Shown one piece after another: positions 7,962-16,419 of a stretch of DNA of 64,000 nt. The translations under genes and the position numbers were made by a program. The stretch's first letter is position 1. Each line of letters opens with the position of its first letter. Origin of the DNA: Micavibrio_A sp041655955 (lineage in GTDB: Bacteria > Pseudomonadota > Alphaproteobacteria > Micavibrionales > Micavibrionaceae); the NCBI GenBank assembly GCA_041655955.1, contig JBBAEN010000001.1, positions 806,001 to 870,000 of the forward strand, in the 5' to 3' direction. The notes under the pieces were generated by a model. The model saw nothing but the letters and a program-made list of their open reading frames with translations, ran no database searches and was not told the DNA's origin.

Positions 7962-9623
7962 ATGGCTAATGATGTCGTCTTGGGCGCAGCGATGCGCTCC
8001 AACCTACTCTCCCTCCAGAGCACGCAGAGATCGATCGACGCCACCCAGTTGCGCCTTGCAACGGGTAAGAAGGTCAACTCCGCCCTGGATAACCCACAAA
8101 GCTTCTTCCAGGCACAATCGCTGAACAACCGCGCCTCCGACCTTACGCGTCTTCTGGACGGTATCGGTCAGTCGATTCGTACGATTGAAGAAGCCGACAA
8201 GGGTATTACCGCTCTGACCCGTCTTGTCGAGCAGGCCTCCTCCATTGCGGAAGAAGCAATGGCCGATGCCCGTGCGGCCGAAGGGTTTGCGCAATTCCGC
8301 AGCAACAACGATCTGAGAGCCATCGGCGTCCTTCAGGACGGCACGGTCATCTCCGGCACCTCCAACCAGTTCACGCTGTCCTTCCACAAAAACAATGAAT
8401 CCGGAGCTCCGACAACGGCAGACATCCAGGTTATCATTGGCGCGGGCGACACGGTGGACAACATTGTTGCAAACATCAACAGCAACACGGCCATCAACGA
8501 GAATGTCCGCGCAAGCGTTACATCCGGCGGCCAGCTGAAGTTCGAATCGCTGAAAGAAGGCGGCTATGTCCGTATCTCCAGCGGCGCGGCAAACAGCCTG
8601 AACGCCGGCGGTTTTGCGAAACTCGGCCTTAACGAGTTTGTCGGCACCGAAGGCGCCGGCGCAGCCAGCCGTATCGGCAGCACGGCTGTTGCAGGCCGGA
8701 CGATCGTGTCTGAAGTTTCCGCAGCACCTCAAACAAACGGCAAATATACAGCAAGCTCCACGCTTCTGGCTGCCGGTTTCTTTGACGGTTCTACGGCAGC
8801 AGCCACGGTTGACCTGCATCTCGTTGTTGACGATGCGGTTTCTTCCGCCATCACCGTCGCTGAAACGGACACCATCCAGACGGTTCTGGACGGTATCAAT
8901 ACAGACTCCACGCTTTCGGCACAGGGGATCAGAGCATCCTTGAACGAAACGACGGGCCGTATTGAAATCACCGTCGGCGACCAGGTTGGAAGCGTAGAAT
9001 TCCGCGCGACCAACGCTTCCGTCGCCGCAGCTCAGAACGTTTCCTTCGGATTCGGTTCCGGTGCTGCAGACGGTGCGGTTGCAACGGCAACGGACGTGCA
9101 GAGCGAGAAGTTTACCTTCATCGGCTCCAGCGCGGACCTTGAGCGTTACCAGTCGGACTACAACAAAATCCGCGACCAGATTGACGGCATTGTAAAAGAT
9201 GCTCACTATCGCGGCGTTAACCTTCTGTCCGGCGACGCTCTGACAACCGTGTTCAACGAGGATCGCAGCAGCACCCTCCGCACGGAAGGTCAGGATCTGA
9301 CAGCGCTTGGTCTTGGTCTGACGAAAGCAAACTTCGCAACGGTTGCGGATATTCAAGGCACGATCGACAGTGTTCGCGGCGCCCTTGAGAACGTTCGCTC
9401 CTTTGGTATTGCTATCGCCAACGACCTGTCCATCATCCAGACGCGCCGCGACTTTACGGAGCAGACGATCAACACCCTGAAGGCCGGTGCATCCGACCTG
9501 ACGGATGCGGATCTGAACGAAGAAGGCGCAACCTTGCTGGCACTGCAAACGGCCCAGCAGCTTGGTGTTACCTCGCTGTCACTGGCTTCCCAGTCCCAGC
9601 AGTCCGTGCTTCGTCTGTTCTAA
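7962..9623 (+). CDS. Flagellin
   Basis: This 553-residue filament subunit has a typical flagellin N-terminal helix domain (SLQSTQRSIDATQLRLATGK, VNSALDNPQSFF). The C-terminal helix domain ends with QQLGVTSLSLASQSQQSVLR and a terminal LF. The centre (about residues 130-390) is a variable Thr/Ser/Gly/Ala-rich surface domain. AGGAAAGGA precedes the ATG. Codon choice shifts toward CGT, GGT and GTT compared with neighbouring genes, as expected for a very highly expressed protein. A CtrA box lies upstream, and flbT/flaF, which control flagellin synthesis, lie downstream. Confidence 0.95.
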   Translation: MANDVVLGAAMRSNLLSLQSTQRSIDATQLRLATGKKVNSALDNPQSFFQAQSLNNRASDLTRLLDGIGQSIRTIEEADKGITALTRLVEQASSIAEEAMADARAAEGFAQFRSNNDLRAIGVLQDGTVISGTSNQFTLSFHKNNESGAPTTADIQVIIGAGDTVDNIVANINSNTAINENVRASVTSGGQLKFESLKEGGYVRISSGAANSLNAGGFAKLGLNEFVGTEGAGAASRIGSTAVAGRTIVSEVSAAPQTNGKYTASSTLLAAGFFDGSTAAATVDLHLVVDDAVSSAITVAETDTIQTVLDGINTDSTLSAQGIRASLNETTGRIEITVGDQVGSVEFRATNASVAAAQNVSFGFGSGAADGAVATATDVQSEKFTFIGSSADLERYQSDYNKIRDQIDGIVKDAHYRGVNLLSGDALTTVFNEDRSSTLRTEGQDLTALGLGLTKANFATVADIQGTIDSVRGALENVRSFGIAIANDLSIIQTRRDFTEQTINTLKAGASDLTDADLNEEGATLLALQTAQQLGVTSLSLASQSQQSVLRLF

Positions 9624-9674
9624 TAAAGAACGAACCGCCAAGAGGGGCGGCAACGGATATAAAATTTACAAACA

Positions 9675-9707
9675 AAACCGGCGGAAGAAATCCGCCGGTT
9701 TTTCTTT
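9675..9707 (+). terminator. Rho-independent terminator after flagellin
   Basis: AAACCGGCGGA (9675-9685) pairs perfectly with TCCGCCGGTTT (9691-9701) around an AGAAA loop and runs into a T-rich tract. Confidence 0.9.
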
Positions 9708-9773
9708 TGGCCCGCGCCCTGTTTTGGACTGCATTCTCTTTTTGGCCCCTTTTCTTTTTGGCCGTTTTTATCT

Positions 9774-10166
9774 TTGGCAGCGCCTTCTCTTGAACCACAT
9801 CTTTCCGGCCCGCGGCCCGGCAACGCCCTGACGCATAACGGCCAGCCTGTTTCGGCCGCGCTGAACGGTAACGTCTATACGGGAACAGCCGGCGGCAAGA
9901 CCATCTTTACACTGACGGTCAACGCGAACGGCTCCCGCACCTTCCGCTTGCCGGATCAGCTGGAACATGCGGACGGGAACAACCCGAACGACATCATCAG
10001 GCTGGATTTCAGCGTCATCACCCATGACGATACGACCGCGCGCCGATATGCCGATATGCCGGATCGTTCCCGCTTCTCCCCCATCAAGACAAGTGAAGCG
10101 AATAAACCGGCCTTGGAAAGCGCTTTAAATGCCTTGAAAAAGCTTTTGCTATTAACGCCGCGCTAA
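9774..10166 (+). pseudogene. Orphan T1SS-143/VCBS-type adhesin repeat, probable remnant
   Basis: The frame is open for 130 codons, but only a TTG at 9774 could start it and no convincing ribosome site is visible. About 70 residues (GNVYTGTAGGKTIFTLTVNA, then FRLPDQLEHADGNNPNDI) match the repeat of giant type-I-secreted RTX adhesins, which normally occurs in tandem inside proteins of thousands of residues. The last 40 codons are unrelated and basic. It sits directly after the flagellin terminator with no promoter in front. A small functional protein cannot be excluded; a fragment of a lost adhesin gene seems likelier. Confidence 0.5.
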
Positions 10167-10180
10167 CTTTGATGTAGTAT
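10152..10180 (+). promoter_or_regulatory. Near-consensus CtrA box before flbT
   Basis: TTAACGCCGCGCTAAC at 10152-10167 is TTAA-N7-CTAA, one base off the CtrA consensus. TAGTAT at 10175-10180 resembles the -10 of the flagellin promoter. It would drive flbT-flaF separately from flagellin. It overlaps the stop codon of the upstream remnant. Confidence 0.35.
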
Positions 10181-10240
10181 GATAGGAAGAGTGGGAAGAA
10201 CTCCCCGTTATATGAATTTTGAGATAGAAGGAAGAAATCC

Positions 10241-10645
10241 ATGGCTCTCGTTATCGACTTAAAACCCGGCGAAAAGATTCTGATAGGCACTGCGGTTATC
10301 ACAAACGACTCGCAGCGTACGCGCCTGCATATTTCCGGCGACGCCCCCATCCTGCGCGAGAAAGACGTCATGCAGGAAGAAGATGCCACCACGCCGTGCA
10401 AGAAAATATACTTCCTGATTCAATGCATGTATCTTTCATCGTCCCCGCGGGAATATCACGCGCGTTATTTTGATTTGATCAAGGAAATACAGCATGCCGC
10501 GCCATCAACCGCCTTTATCTTCCTGGCAATCAATGAATGGATTATCCAGGACTCCTATTACAAAGCCATGCGCGAAGCGCGCGAGCTGATTAAACTTGAA
10601 GAGGAATTGATCGCGAATGCCACCGGTAAAACCCAATCAGCCTAA
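10241..10645 (+). CDS. flbT: Flagellin translation regulator FlbT
   Basis: This 134-residue protein matches FlbT, the small alphaproteobacterial protein that binds the flagellin mRNA leader and limits its translation until the hook is complete. Recognisable parts are MALVIDLKPGEKILIGTAVI at the N-terminus, then PCKKIYFLIQCMYLS and the helical C-terminus YYKAMREARELIKLEEELI. The ATG follows AGAAGGAAG. Its last 29 nt overlap the start of flaF, a coupling typical of flaF/flbT pairs, and flagellin lies just upstream. Confidence 0.9.
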   Translation: MALVIDLKPGEKILIGTAVITNDSQRTRLHISGDAPILREKDVMQEEDATTPCKKIYFLIQCMYLSSSPREYHARYFDLIKEIQHAAPSTAFIFLAINEWIIQDSYYKAMREARELIKLEEELIANATGKTQSA

Positions 10646-11120
10646 CCCCTACGCTTCGGCAGCAGGCGCATATAGCAACAACGCGCAAAAGAACACGAAT
10701 GACCCGCGTGAGCTGGAGGCACGCGTTCTTTTGAAGTCCGCGCAATTTATGCAAAACCTCCAGAATGAATGGGACGACCGCCCCGCGGAGGCGCTTGAAG
10801 ATATCCTGAAATATAACCGCAATATATGGATGATGTTTTTCGACACGGCCATAGAAAATAATGACGGCGTGGAAAGACCGTCAGAACTCCGGAACAATAT
10901 CTATAACCTGTCGAATTTTATCTTCAAACGCGAACTTGATATCCTCGCACGCCCCGAAAAAGGCAAGCTTGACGTCCTGATCAAGATCAATCGCGACATC
11001 GCCAACGGGCTTCTCGCCAGTGTGCGCAACGCACCCTCAGGCGGTGATGCCGGGCAGGAGCAGGAACAAGATGAGGAACAGCAAGTCCGGCCAAGCGCGA
11101 GCATCGATTCATCGACCTGA
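10617..11120 (+). CDS. flaF: Flagellar biosynthesis regulator FlaF
   Basis: This 167-residue FlaF homologue contains the family features ASAAGAYSNNAQKNTNDPRE and LEARVLLKSAQFMQNL, then a helix with YNRNIWMMFFDTAIEN. FlaF is needed for flagellin synthesis or secretion and opposes FlbT. The C-terminal 40 residues form an acidic Gln/Glu-rich tail that extends beyond typical FlaF length (about 110-130 residues). The ATG lies within flbT, so translation is coupled. No terminator is evident after the stop. Confidence 0.9.
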   Translation: MPPVKPNQPNPYASAAGAYSNNAQKNTNDPRELEARVLLKSAQFMQNLQNEWDDRPAEALEDILKYNRNIWMMFFDTAIENNDGVERPSELRNNIYNLSNFIFKRELDILARPEKGKLDVLIKINRDIANGLLASVRNAPSGGDAGQEQEQDEEQQVRPSASIDSST

Positions 11121-11487
11121 CCACCCTATTCTCCGGCATTACAGGCTCTATGATAAGCGGCCCCGTCCGGCTTGCCTGAAAGGGCGTGCATGGATTTTCG
11201 CAGCCCCTCCACGCAGGGCGGCAAGCTTGGTGAAAATACAGAGCCATCAATCCTGCGCGAAATATTCATCCATAAAGAACCATCTATCATGGGCTTTCCC
11301 GCGCAAATCCAATAGAGCGCCATTCAGGCCGCAGCTCCTTCCCGTTCAGCAACTTGTAAACCCGCTTTACGGATGCAGAGAACAAACCCGTCAGCCCGCA
11401 GGCAACCCCGCCAATGCATGAACAGCCCCGCCGCGAACATATCGACCAATGTATAAACAATCCTGCCACACATTACTTCCGGCACAT
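11121..11487 (+). other. Gap without recognisable gene
   Basis: About 370 nt between flaF and the terminator of the minus-strand FlaG-like gene. Short open frames exist on both strands, but none has a ribosome site or a familiar protein pattern. Composition is similar to the flanks. I see no repeat or RNA structure here. Confidence 0.5.
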
Positions 11488-11510
11488 AAAAAAAGAGGCT
11501 TAGGGCCTCC
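11488..11510 (-). terminator. Rho-independent terminator of FlaG-like gene
   Basis: On the minus strand GAGGC, a 5-nt loop and GCCTC are followed by seven T residues (plus-strand A tract 11488-11494). It lies about 30 nt beyond the stop of the 11540-12004 gene. Confidence 0.65.
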
Positions 11511-11539
11511 TGAAAATATCCTAACCAGAATGGCGGATT

Positions 11540-12004
11540 TTATGCCTGTGTGTTCACGGAAGCGGGGGCCGTGCTTTGCGGCGCGGGAGCGGATGGCGCA
11601 GCATCGCCGCCGCCGGCGGCAGGAGATGGAGCCGGAGCCGCGCTCGCCTCCGGCGAAGCCGGACGCTGCGGGGCATCGGGAATATCAAGAGAAACTTCCG
11701 GCGCCGGCACGTGCGCTTCAGAAGAGCGCACAGCATTGGAGCTTTGCGCGCGGCGATAAGCCTCCAATTGACTTTCCGTCGGGATCTGGCGAACCACATC
11801 GCCCGTATCGGAATCGCGGATTTGAAGAACCGCCTTGTCAAAATATGTATCGACCTTGATGTAAAGACTGATATAGGGCGCTTGCAACGATGCTTCCTGC
11901 ACGCGGTTGGGATTCGCGGCAAAAGAGCGCACGGCGCTTGCCTGTTCAACGGCCGCTTTCGTGAACGGCGCATTGGATAGAACTGAATTTACTGCTTCTA
12001 TCAT
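11540..12004 (-). CDS. FlaG-like protein
   Basis: This is a 154-residue protein from the ATG at 12002-12004, preceded by GGTAGGGAC. The middle reads YISLYIKVDTYFDKAVLQIR then DSDTGDVVRQIPTESQLEAY, which fits the FlaG family core (a beta strand pattern followed by the D-x-x-T-G-x-V-x-R-Q-I-P turn). FlaG proteins affect filament length, but their mechanism is poorly known. The last 60 residues are a Pro/Ala/Ser-rich low-complexity tail not seen in standard FlaG. It has its own sigma-70-type promoter overlapped by a palindrome, and its own terminator. Confidence 0.65.
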   Translation of the reverse strand: MIEAVNSVLSNAPFTKAAVEQASAVRSFAANPNRVQEASLQAPYISLYIKVDTYFDKAVLQIRDSDTGDVVRQIPTESQLEAYRRAQSSNAVRSSEAHVPAPEVSLDIPDAPQRPASPEASAAPAPSPAAGGGDAAPSAPAPQSTAPASVNTQA

Positions 12005-12048
12005 TTTGTCCCTACCATAAGCGCCCCTAAAAAAAAGACGCACTAACC

Positions 12049-12084
12049 TAGTATCATGATACTAAATCCATGCGGAAGAGTCAA
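12049..12084 (-). promoter_or_regulatory. Promoter with palindromic operator and GANTC site
   Basis: On the minus strand TTGACT (plus 12079-12084), a 17-nt spacer and TATCAT (plus 12056-12061) form a good sigma-70-type promoter. The -10 lies inside a perfect 16-bp palindrome, TAGTATCATGATACTA (12049-12064), a likely repressor site. GAGTC at 12078-12082 is a GANTC methylation site overlapping the -35. Confidence 0.6.
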
Positions 12085-12388
12085 TGTTTTTAGCCGTTCC
12101 CCACAGTTTTCCGGCACTTATTTCCCTCCTTTTTCAAGTAAGGGATCATTAACATCTTCATTAAAAGAAGTAAGCGCAACGTCTACTTAACGGGAGCAAG
12201 TAAAAACATAAATATTTATTATGATTTACTTATAAAGCCCCATAAGGACAGTCCAAAAGCCGCATTCCCAAGAAGAAATAAATATAATCCTTCCCCCCCA
12301 TCCCGCCCTTCACCTTTTTAGCGATATTTTAACAAGCCTCCGCCTATACTATTTTCATATTACAGAAACAAAGAAGAACGGGTATATT
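12085..12388 (+). other. AT-rich gap upstream of sciP
   Basis: This 304-nt stretch has no gene. It contains several TTAA tetranucleotides (12149, 12161, 12187, 12328), none at the exact CtrA N7 spacing (the closest pair is N8), and TATACT at 12345-12350 as a possible -10 for sciP. The sciP promoter is presumably here. Confidence 0.45.
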
Positions 12389-12664
12389 ATGTCGGACAAT
12401 ACGCAAGGCGACTATGGCGCAGATGTCACAATGCTCCCTCCCCCCACGACACAGCGCTGGGTAAAATCCAGAAAACTGGCTGTTATCAAGGCGATACAGG
12501 ACGGGCTTTTGACGGATGAACAGGCTTGCACACGCTACGATCTCTCGCAGGAAGAGCTGGATTCGTGGAAAAAAGCCCTCACCCGCCACGGCCCCGGCGC
12601 CCTGCGAACCACCCATATCAACCGCTACCGCCGGGCGGATGTGCCGCGGCACCCGCAAAGCTGA
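12389..12664 (+). CDS. sciP: CtrA inhibitor SciP (DUF1153)
   Basis: This 91-residue protein matches SciP, the small helix-turn-helix protein that binds CtrA and blocks transcription from CtrA-activated promoters in swarmer cells. The conserved core is LPPPTTQRWVKSRKLAVIKA, then GLLTDEQACTRYDLSQEELD and SWKKALTRHGPGALRTT. Length is the usual 90 or so residues. It lies among flagellar genes and 15 kb from ctrA itself. The C-terminal 10 residues are basic and variable. Confidence 0.92.
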   Translation: MSDNTQGDYGADVTMLPPPTTQRWVKSRKLAVIKAIQDGLLTDEQACTRYDLSQEELDSWKKALTRHGPGALRTTHINRYRRADVPRHPQS

Positions 12665-12877
12665 AAAGCCCCTTTATCCGGCCAAACACAAGGCCCCCGC
12701 GGGCAGCAGGCCCATAAAGCCCCTTAAAAAACGCCCCGTTCGCCGGCCCCATATGAAAGGGGCCGATTCGCCGATGGAAAAGGCCGTTAAAAAAGTTTAT
12801 AATAGTTAATGAATGACCTACCGATTCGCCCCGCTCGGGGATGAACGGCTGGGGATAATAAGTCATTCCGGCGCCTG

Positions 12878-12902
12878 CCCCTGCCTGCATCAGGGGTTTC
12901 TT
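12878..12902 (+). terminator. Possible terminator between sciP and fliF
   Basis: CCCCTG (12878-12883) and CAGGGG (12891-12896) form a 6-bp stem with a 7-nt loop followed by TTTCTT. The rest of 12665-12945 holds no gene; TATAAT at 12917-12922 is a -10 candidate for fliF without a clear -35. Confidence 0.45.
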
Positions 12903-12945
12903 GTGGCGTGAGTGATTATAATGGGCAACTAGACAGGTTTTTGAC

Positions 12946-14583
12946 GTGAACAGTTTTCTGGAAACATTAAAGCAACTCGGCCCCCCGCGCCTTGCCATTA
13001 TGGGGGCTGTGCTGCTCGGCCTTATGCTCTTTTTCGTCTTTGTGTCGGTGCGGGTTTCCTCGACCGATATGAACCTGCTCTATAGCGACCTTTCAACGAT
13101 GGATTCCAGCGCCATGGCGGCGAAGCTGGAAGAGGTCAAAATCCCCTATCAAGTGTCGCAGGACGGGGCGCGCATCATGGTACCGGATACGGAGGTAGGC
13201 CGCGCAAGGATGCTGCTCGCACAGGCGGGCCTGCCCAATGGCGGGTCGCTCGGCTATGAAATTTTTGACAAGCAATCGGGCTTCGGCACGACCAACGCCG
13301 TCCAGAACATCAACGCGGTGCGCGCCCTTGAAGGCGAGCTTGCGCGAACCATCAGCTCCCTCGAACCGGTGCGCAGCGCACGCGTCCACCTCGTCCTGCC
13401 GCAGCGCGAGCTTTTCGCGCGCGAAACCCGCCCGGCTTCCGCAAGCGTCGCCATCGGCCTTCGCCCCGGCAAAAGGCTGGAATCGGAACAGATAGCGTCC
13501 ATCCAGTCGCTGGTCGCGTCGGCGGTCCCCGAACTCAAGATGGAATCCGTTTCCATCATTGACCAGAACGGCACGCTTTTAGCGCGAGGCGGCGATTCCG
13601 CCGAAACCCGCGCGACGCTCAAAGCCGAAGAAATGCGCCTGAAACATGAACAGCGGCTTATCCAGACGATCGAGGATCTCGTCGGCCGCACCGTCGGCTA
13701 TGGCAAGGTGCGCGCAAGCGTTACGGCAGAACTCAATTTCGACAGAATCTCGACCGCCGAAGAACTTTACAACCCCGAACAGCAGGTCGCCCGCTCCACC
13801 CAGACCACGGAAGAAAACTCGATGGAGCGCGAGGCCAGCGAAGACAATGTCAGCGTTGAAACCAACCTTCCCTCCATCGGCGGCGATCTTCTCGGCGGCA
13901 ACGCCCCCACGGCAACGGCAAACCGTATCGAGGAAGTCACCAATTACGAAATCAGCCGCACCGTCCGCAACACGGTGCGCGAGGGCGGCGATGTCCGCCG
14001 CCTTTCCGTGGCCGTCCTGATTGACGGCACCTATACGGCCAACGAAGCGGGAGAGCGGGTTTACGAACCGCGCAGCGAAGCGGAAGTCGATAAGATAGCC
14101 GCCCTCGTCCGCTCCGCCGTGGGGCTTGACGCGGCGCGCGGCGATACGCTCGAAGTCATCAATATGCAGTTTGCGCAAATCGACACATCCGAAGACATGC
14201 CGGACAACACGCTTTTCGGCTTTGACAAGAACAAGCTTTTGGATGTCGCCGAAGTCGTGACCGTCGCCATCATGATCATCCTGGTCATCCTTTTGGTCTT
14301 GCAGCCGATGGTCGGGCGCCTTCTCGCCGCCGAGCGCGATCTGAATCTTGACGAAGACGAAGAGGCGGATCTGCTGACATCCGGCCCGCGCCCGCCGGCC
14401 CTTGAAGGCCCGGCCCATGAATTTGAATCATCGGGACTCGAAGACGAGGACGGAACGATGATCGACGTTCAAAAGGTCGAGGGCAAAGTCAAAGCCTCCG
14501 CCGTCAAAAAGGTCGAAGATATTGTCGATGCCTATCCGTCGGAAACGGTTTCGGTTATCCGGAGCTGGATGACGCAGGATTAG
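12946..14583 (+). CDS. fliF: Flagellar MS-ring protein FliF
   Basis: This is a 545-residue MS-ring subunit, the inner-membrane platform of the basal body. The N-terminal transmembrane segment is at about residues 20-43 (LAIMGAVLLGLMLFFVFVSV). The YscJ/FliF domain follows (GARIMVPDTEVGRARMLLAQ, SFEK-like VRSARVHLVLPQRELF), and a second transmembrane segment is at about 437-460 (VVTVAIMIILVILLVLQPMV). The acidic cytoplasmic tail (ETVSVIRSWMTQD) is the FliG-binding end. The start codon is GTG with ACAGG upstream. It heads fliF-fliG-fliH-fliN-flbD. Confidence 0.95.
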   Translation: MNSFLETLKQLGPPRLAIMGAVLLGLMLFFVFVSVRVSSTDMNLLYSDLSTMDSSAMAAKLEEVKIPYQVSQDGARIMVPDTEVGRARMLLAQAGLPNGGSLGYEIFDKQSGFGTTNAVQNINAVRALEGELARTISSLEPVRSARVHLVLPQRELFARETRPASASVAIGLRPGKRLESEQIASIQSLVASAVPELKMESVSIIDQNGTLLARGGDSAETRATLKAEEMRLKHEQRLIQTIEDLVGRTVGYGKVRASVTAELNFDRISTAEELYNPEQQVARSTQTTEENSMEREASEDNVSVETNLPSIGGDLLGGNAPTATANRIEEVTNYEISRTVRNTVREGGDVRRLSVAVLIDGTYTANEAGERVYEPRSEAEVDKIAALVRSAVGLDAARGDTLEVINMQFAQIDTSEDMPDNTLFGFDKNKLLDVAEVVTVAIMIILVILLVLQPMVGRLLAAERDLNLDEDEEADLLTSGPRPPALEGPAHEFESSGLEDEDGTMIDVQKVEGKVKASAVKKVEDIVDAYPSETVSVIRSWMTQD

Positions 14584-14610
14584 GGCCGCAGGTAAAAGGG
14601 TTTTCAGGGG

Positions 14611-15630
14611 ATGCGCGTCAGGGAAGATTACAGGACTCTCACCGGAACGGAAAAAGCGGCCATTTTCATGCTCGCTTTGGGCGAGGAATATACCGCCCGC
14701 ATTTTCGAGCATATGGATGACGAGGAAATCCTCCAAATCTCCCAGACCATGGCCAATCTCGGCAAGGTCAACGCCAATGTGGTCGAACGGCTCTTCGTCG
14801 ATTTCGCGGAGCAGATGAGTTCGAGCGGCGCGCTTATCGGCTCACAGGAATCGACCGAGCGCATGCTCGTCAAGGCGGGGATGAGCAAGGAAAAGATCGA
14901 CCAGATCATGGAGGAAATCCGCGGCCCCGCGGGCCGGACGATGTGGGAGAAGCTCGCCAACGTCAACGAGGAAACGCTGGCGAATTTCCTGCAAAAGGAA
15001 TATCCGCAAACCGTCGCCGTCGTGATGTCGAAAATCTCCACCGACCATGCAGGGAAAGTTCTGGCCCTCCTCCCCGAAAGCTTTTCGCTGGAAGTCATCC
15101 ACCGCATGCTCCGCATGGAGGCCGTCCAGAAAGAAGTGCTGGACGACGTCGAAAAAACGCTGCGGCAGGAATTCATGTCCAACCTCGCCCGCACCCAGCG
15201 CCGCGATTCCCACGAACATATGGCCGAGATTTTCAACCATCTCGACCGCGCCGCCGAAGCGAAATTCATGGATGCGCTGGAACGCACCGTGCCGGACAGC
15301 GCGGAAAAAATCCGCTCCCTGATGTTCACCTTCGAGGATCTGCAAAAAATCGCACCCTCCGGCATTCAGGCGATTATCCGCGCCGCCGACAAGGATAAAC
15401 TGCCGACCGCCCTGAAAGGCGCGACCGAAACGCTGCGCGATCTTTTCTTCTCCAATATGTCCGAGCGCGCCTCGAAGATTATGAAGGAAGACATGGCCGC
15501 CATGGGGCCGGTTCGCCTGAAGGATGTGGAAGAAGCCCAGCTTCACGTCGTCGGCGTCGCCAAGGATCTCGAAGCGCGCGGCGAAATCACGATCGCGAGC
15601 GGCAGCGAGGAAGACGAACTTATCTACTAA
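14611..15630 (+). CDS. fliG: Flagellar motor switch protein FliG
   Basis: FliG, 339 residues, forms the rotor ring that receives torque from MotA. The N-terminal FliF-binding part reads LTGTEKAAIFMLALGEEYTA. The middle domain contains NFLQKEYPQTVAVVMSKI, close to the EHPQ motif, with YPQT here. The C-terminal torque domain includes LMFTFEDLQKIAPSGIQAII, with charged residues along the stator-facing helix. It begins 27 nt after fliF. Confidence 0.95.
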   Translation: MRVREDYRTLTGTEKAAIFMLALGEEYTARIFEHMDDEEILQISQTMANLGKVNANVVERLFVDFAEQMSSSGALIGSQESTERMLVKAGMSKEKIDQIMEEIRGPAGRTMWEKLANVNEETLANFLQKEYPQTVAVVMSKISTDHAGKVLALLPESFSLEVIHRMLRMEAVQKEVLDDVEKTLRQEFMSNLARTQRRDSHEHMAEIFNHLDRAAEAKFMDALERTVPDSAEKIRSLMFTFEDLQKIAPSGIQAIIRAADKDKLPTALKGATETLRDLFFSNMSERASKIMKEDMAAMGPVRLKDVEEAQLHVVGVAKDLEARGEITIASGSEEDELIY

Positions 15631-15696
15631 TCCGGCAGCGCGTCGGAGGGAATTATGGGAACAGCCGGCGCCGCCGCGCGGCAATCAGGATAGCGT

Positions 15697-16419
15697 ATGG
15701 GATCTGACAAGAAATTCATGTTCAATATCAATATTTTCGACGAGCCGGATGAGGATTCGATCGAAGAGGCCGATCTTGTCGATCTGCCCCCGCCCCCCCC
15801 GACTTTTTCCGAAGAGGAGCTGGAGGCCGCCAAGGCCGTCGCTTTTGAAGAAGGCCGTAAAGAGGGCCAAACGGAACAAATGGAAAGCCGCGAACAATTC
15901 GTCGCGGCCCGGCTCGAAGCCATCGCCCAGCATTTTTCGCATCTTTTTGCCGCCGAAACCATCCGCGAGAATATTTTTGAAAAAGAATCGCTGCGGTTGA
16001 CCCTTGCGGCGCTCGATCTGCTCTTCCCGCTTATGAATGAGAGGCTGGGACATGCGGAAGTCACGGAAATCATTAAAAAAACATTGCAGGATCATAGAAA
16101 AACAAAGGAAATCACCATCCGCGTTCCACCGGGGCTGCGCGGCGAAATTGACGCCCTTATCACCCGCATCCGCAAGGATGAACAAGACGAAGCGCTCTGG
16201 CGCGTGATCGAGGATGAAACGCTAAAGCCCGGCGATTGCCTGCTTGAATGGAGCGACGGCGGCGCAGTACGGGATTCTGTCAAAACAGCCCGCGCCATCA
16301 GGGAAAAAATAGAGGCGCTTTTGGGGGCCGCGCAAGAGCCGGTTTCCGAAATGGCCGATAGTGGTATATCATTGGAAGATAAAGCCGAATCGGACGAAAC
16401 CGACGGAGGGAAAGAATGA
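15697..16419 (+). CDS. fliH: Flagellar export ATPase regulator FliH
   Basis: This 240-residue protein binds and inhibits the FliI ATPase and links it to the C-ring. After an acidic start and a PPPPPP run (encoded in part by eight consecutive C residues at 15793-15800), the helix FSEEELEAAKAVAFEEGRKE has the Glu-rich FliH pattern. The C-terminal half resembles the HrpE/FliH domain (EITIRVPPGLRGEIDALITR, LKPGDCLLEWSDGGAVRDSV). Its stop overlaps the fliN start by four nt (ATGA). Confidence 0.88.
   Translation: MGSDKKFMFNINIFDEPDEDSIEEADLVDLPPPPPTFSEEELEAAKAVAFEEGRKEGQTEQMESREQFVAARLEAIAQHFSHLFAAETIRENIFEKESLRLTLAALDLLFPLMNERLGHAEVTEIIKKTLQDHRKTKEITIRVPPGLRGEIDALITRIRKDEQDEALWRVIEDETLKPGDCLLEWSDGGAVRDSVKTARAIREKIEALLGAAQEPVSEMADSGISLEDKAESDETDGGKE

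Noticed and set aside
11287..11469. Minus-strand 60-codon frame in the flaF to FlaG-like gap
   Set aside because: No ribosome site and no recognisable protein pattern; it reads like non-coding sequence.
12149..12164. TTAA-N8-TTAA pair upstream of sciP as a CtrA box
   Set aside because: Spacing is 8 rather than 7 and the region is AT-rich, so chance is a sufficient explanation.
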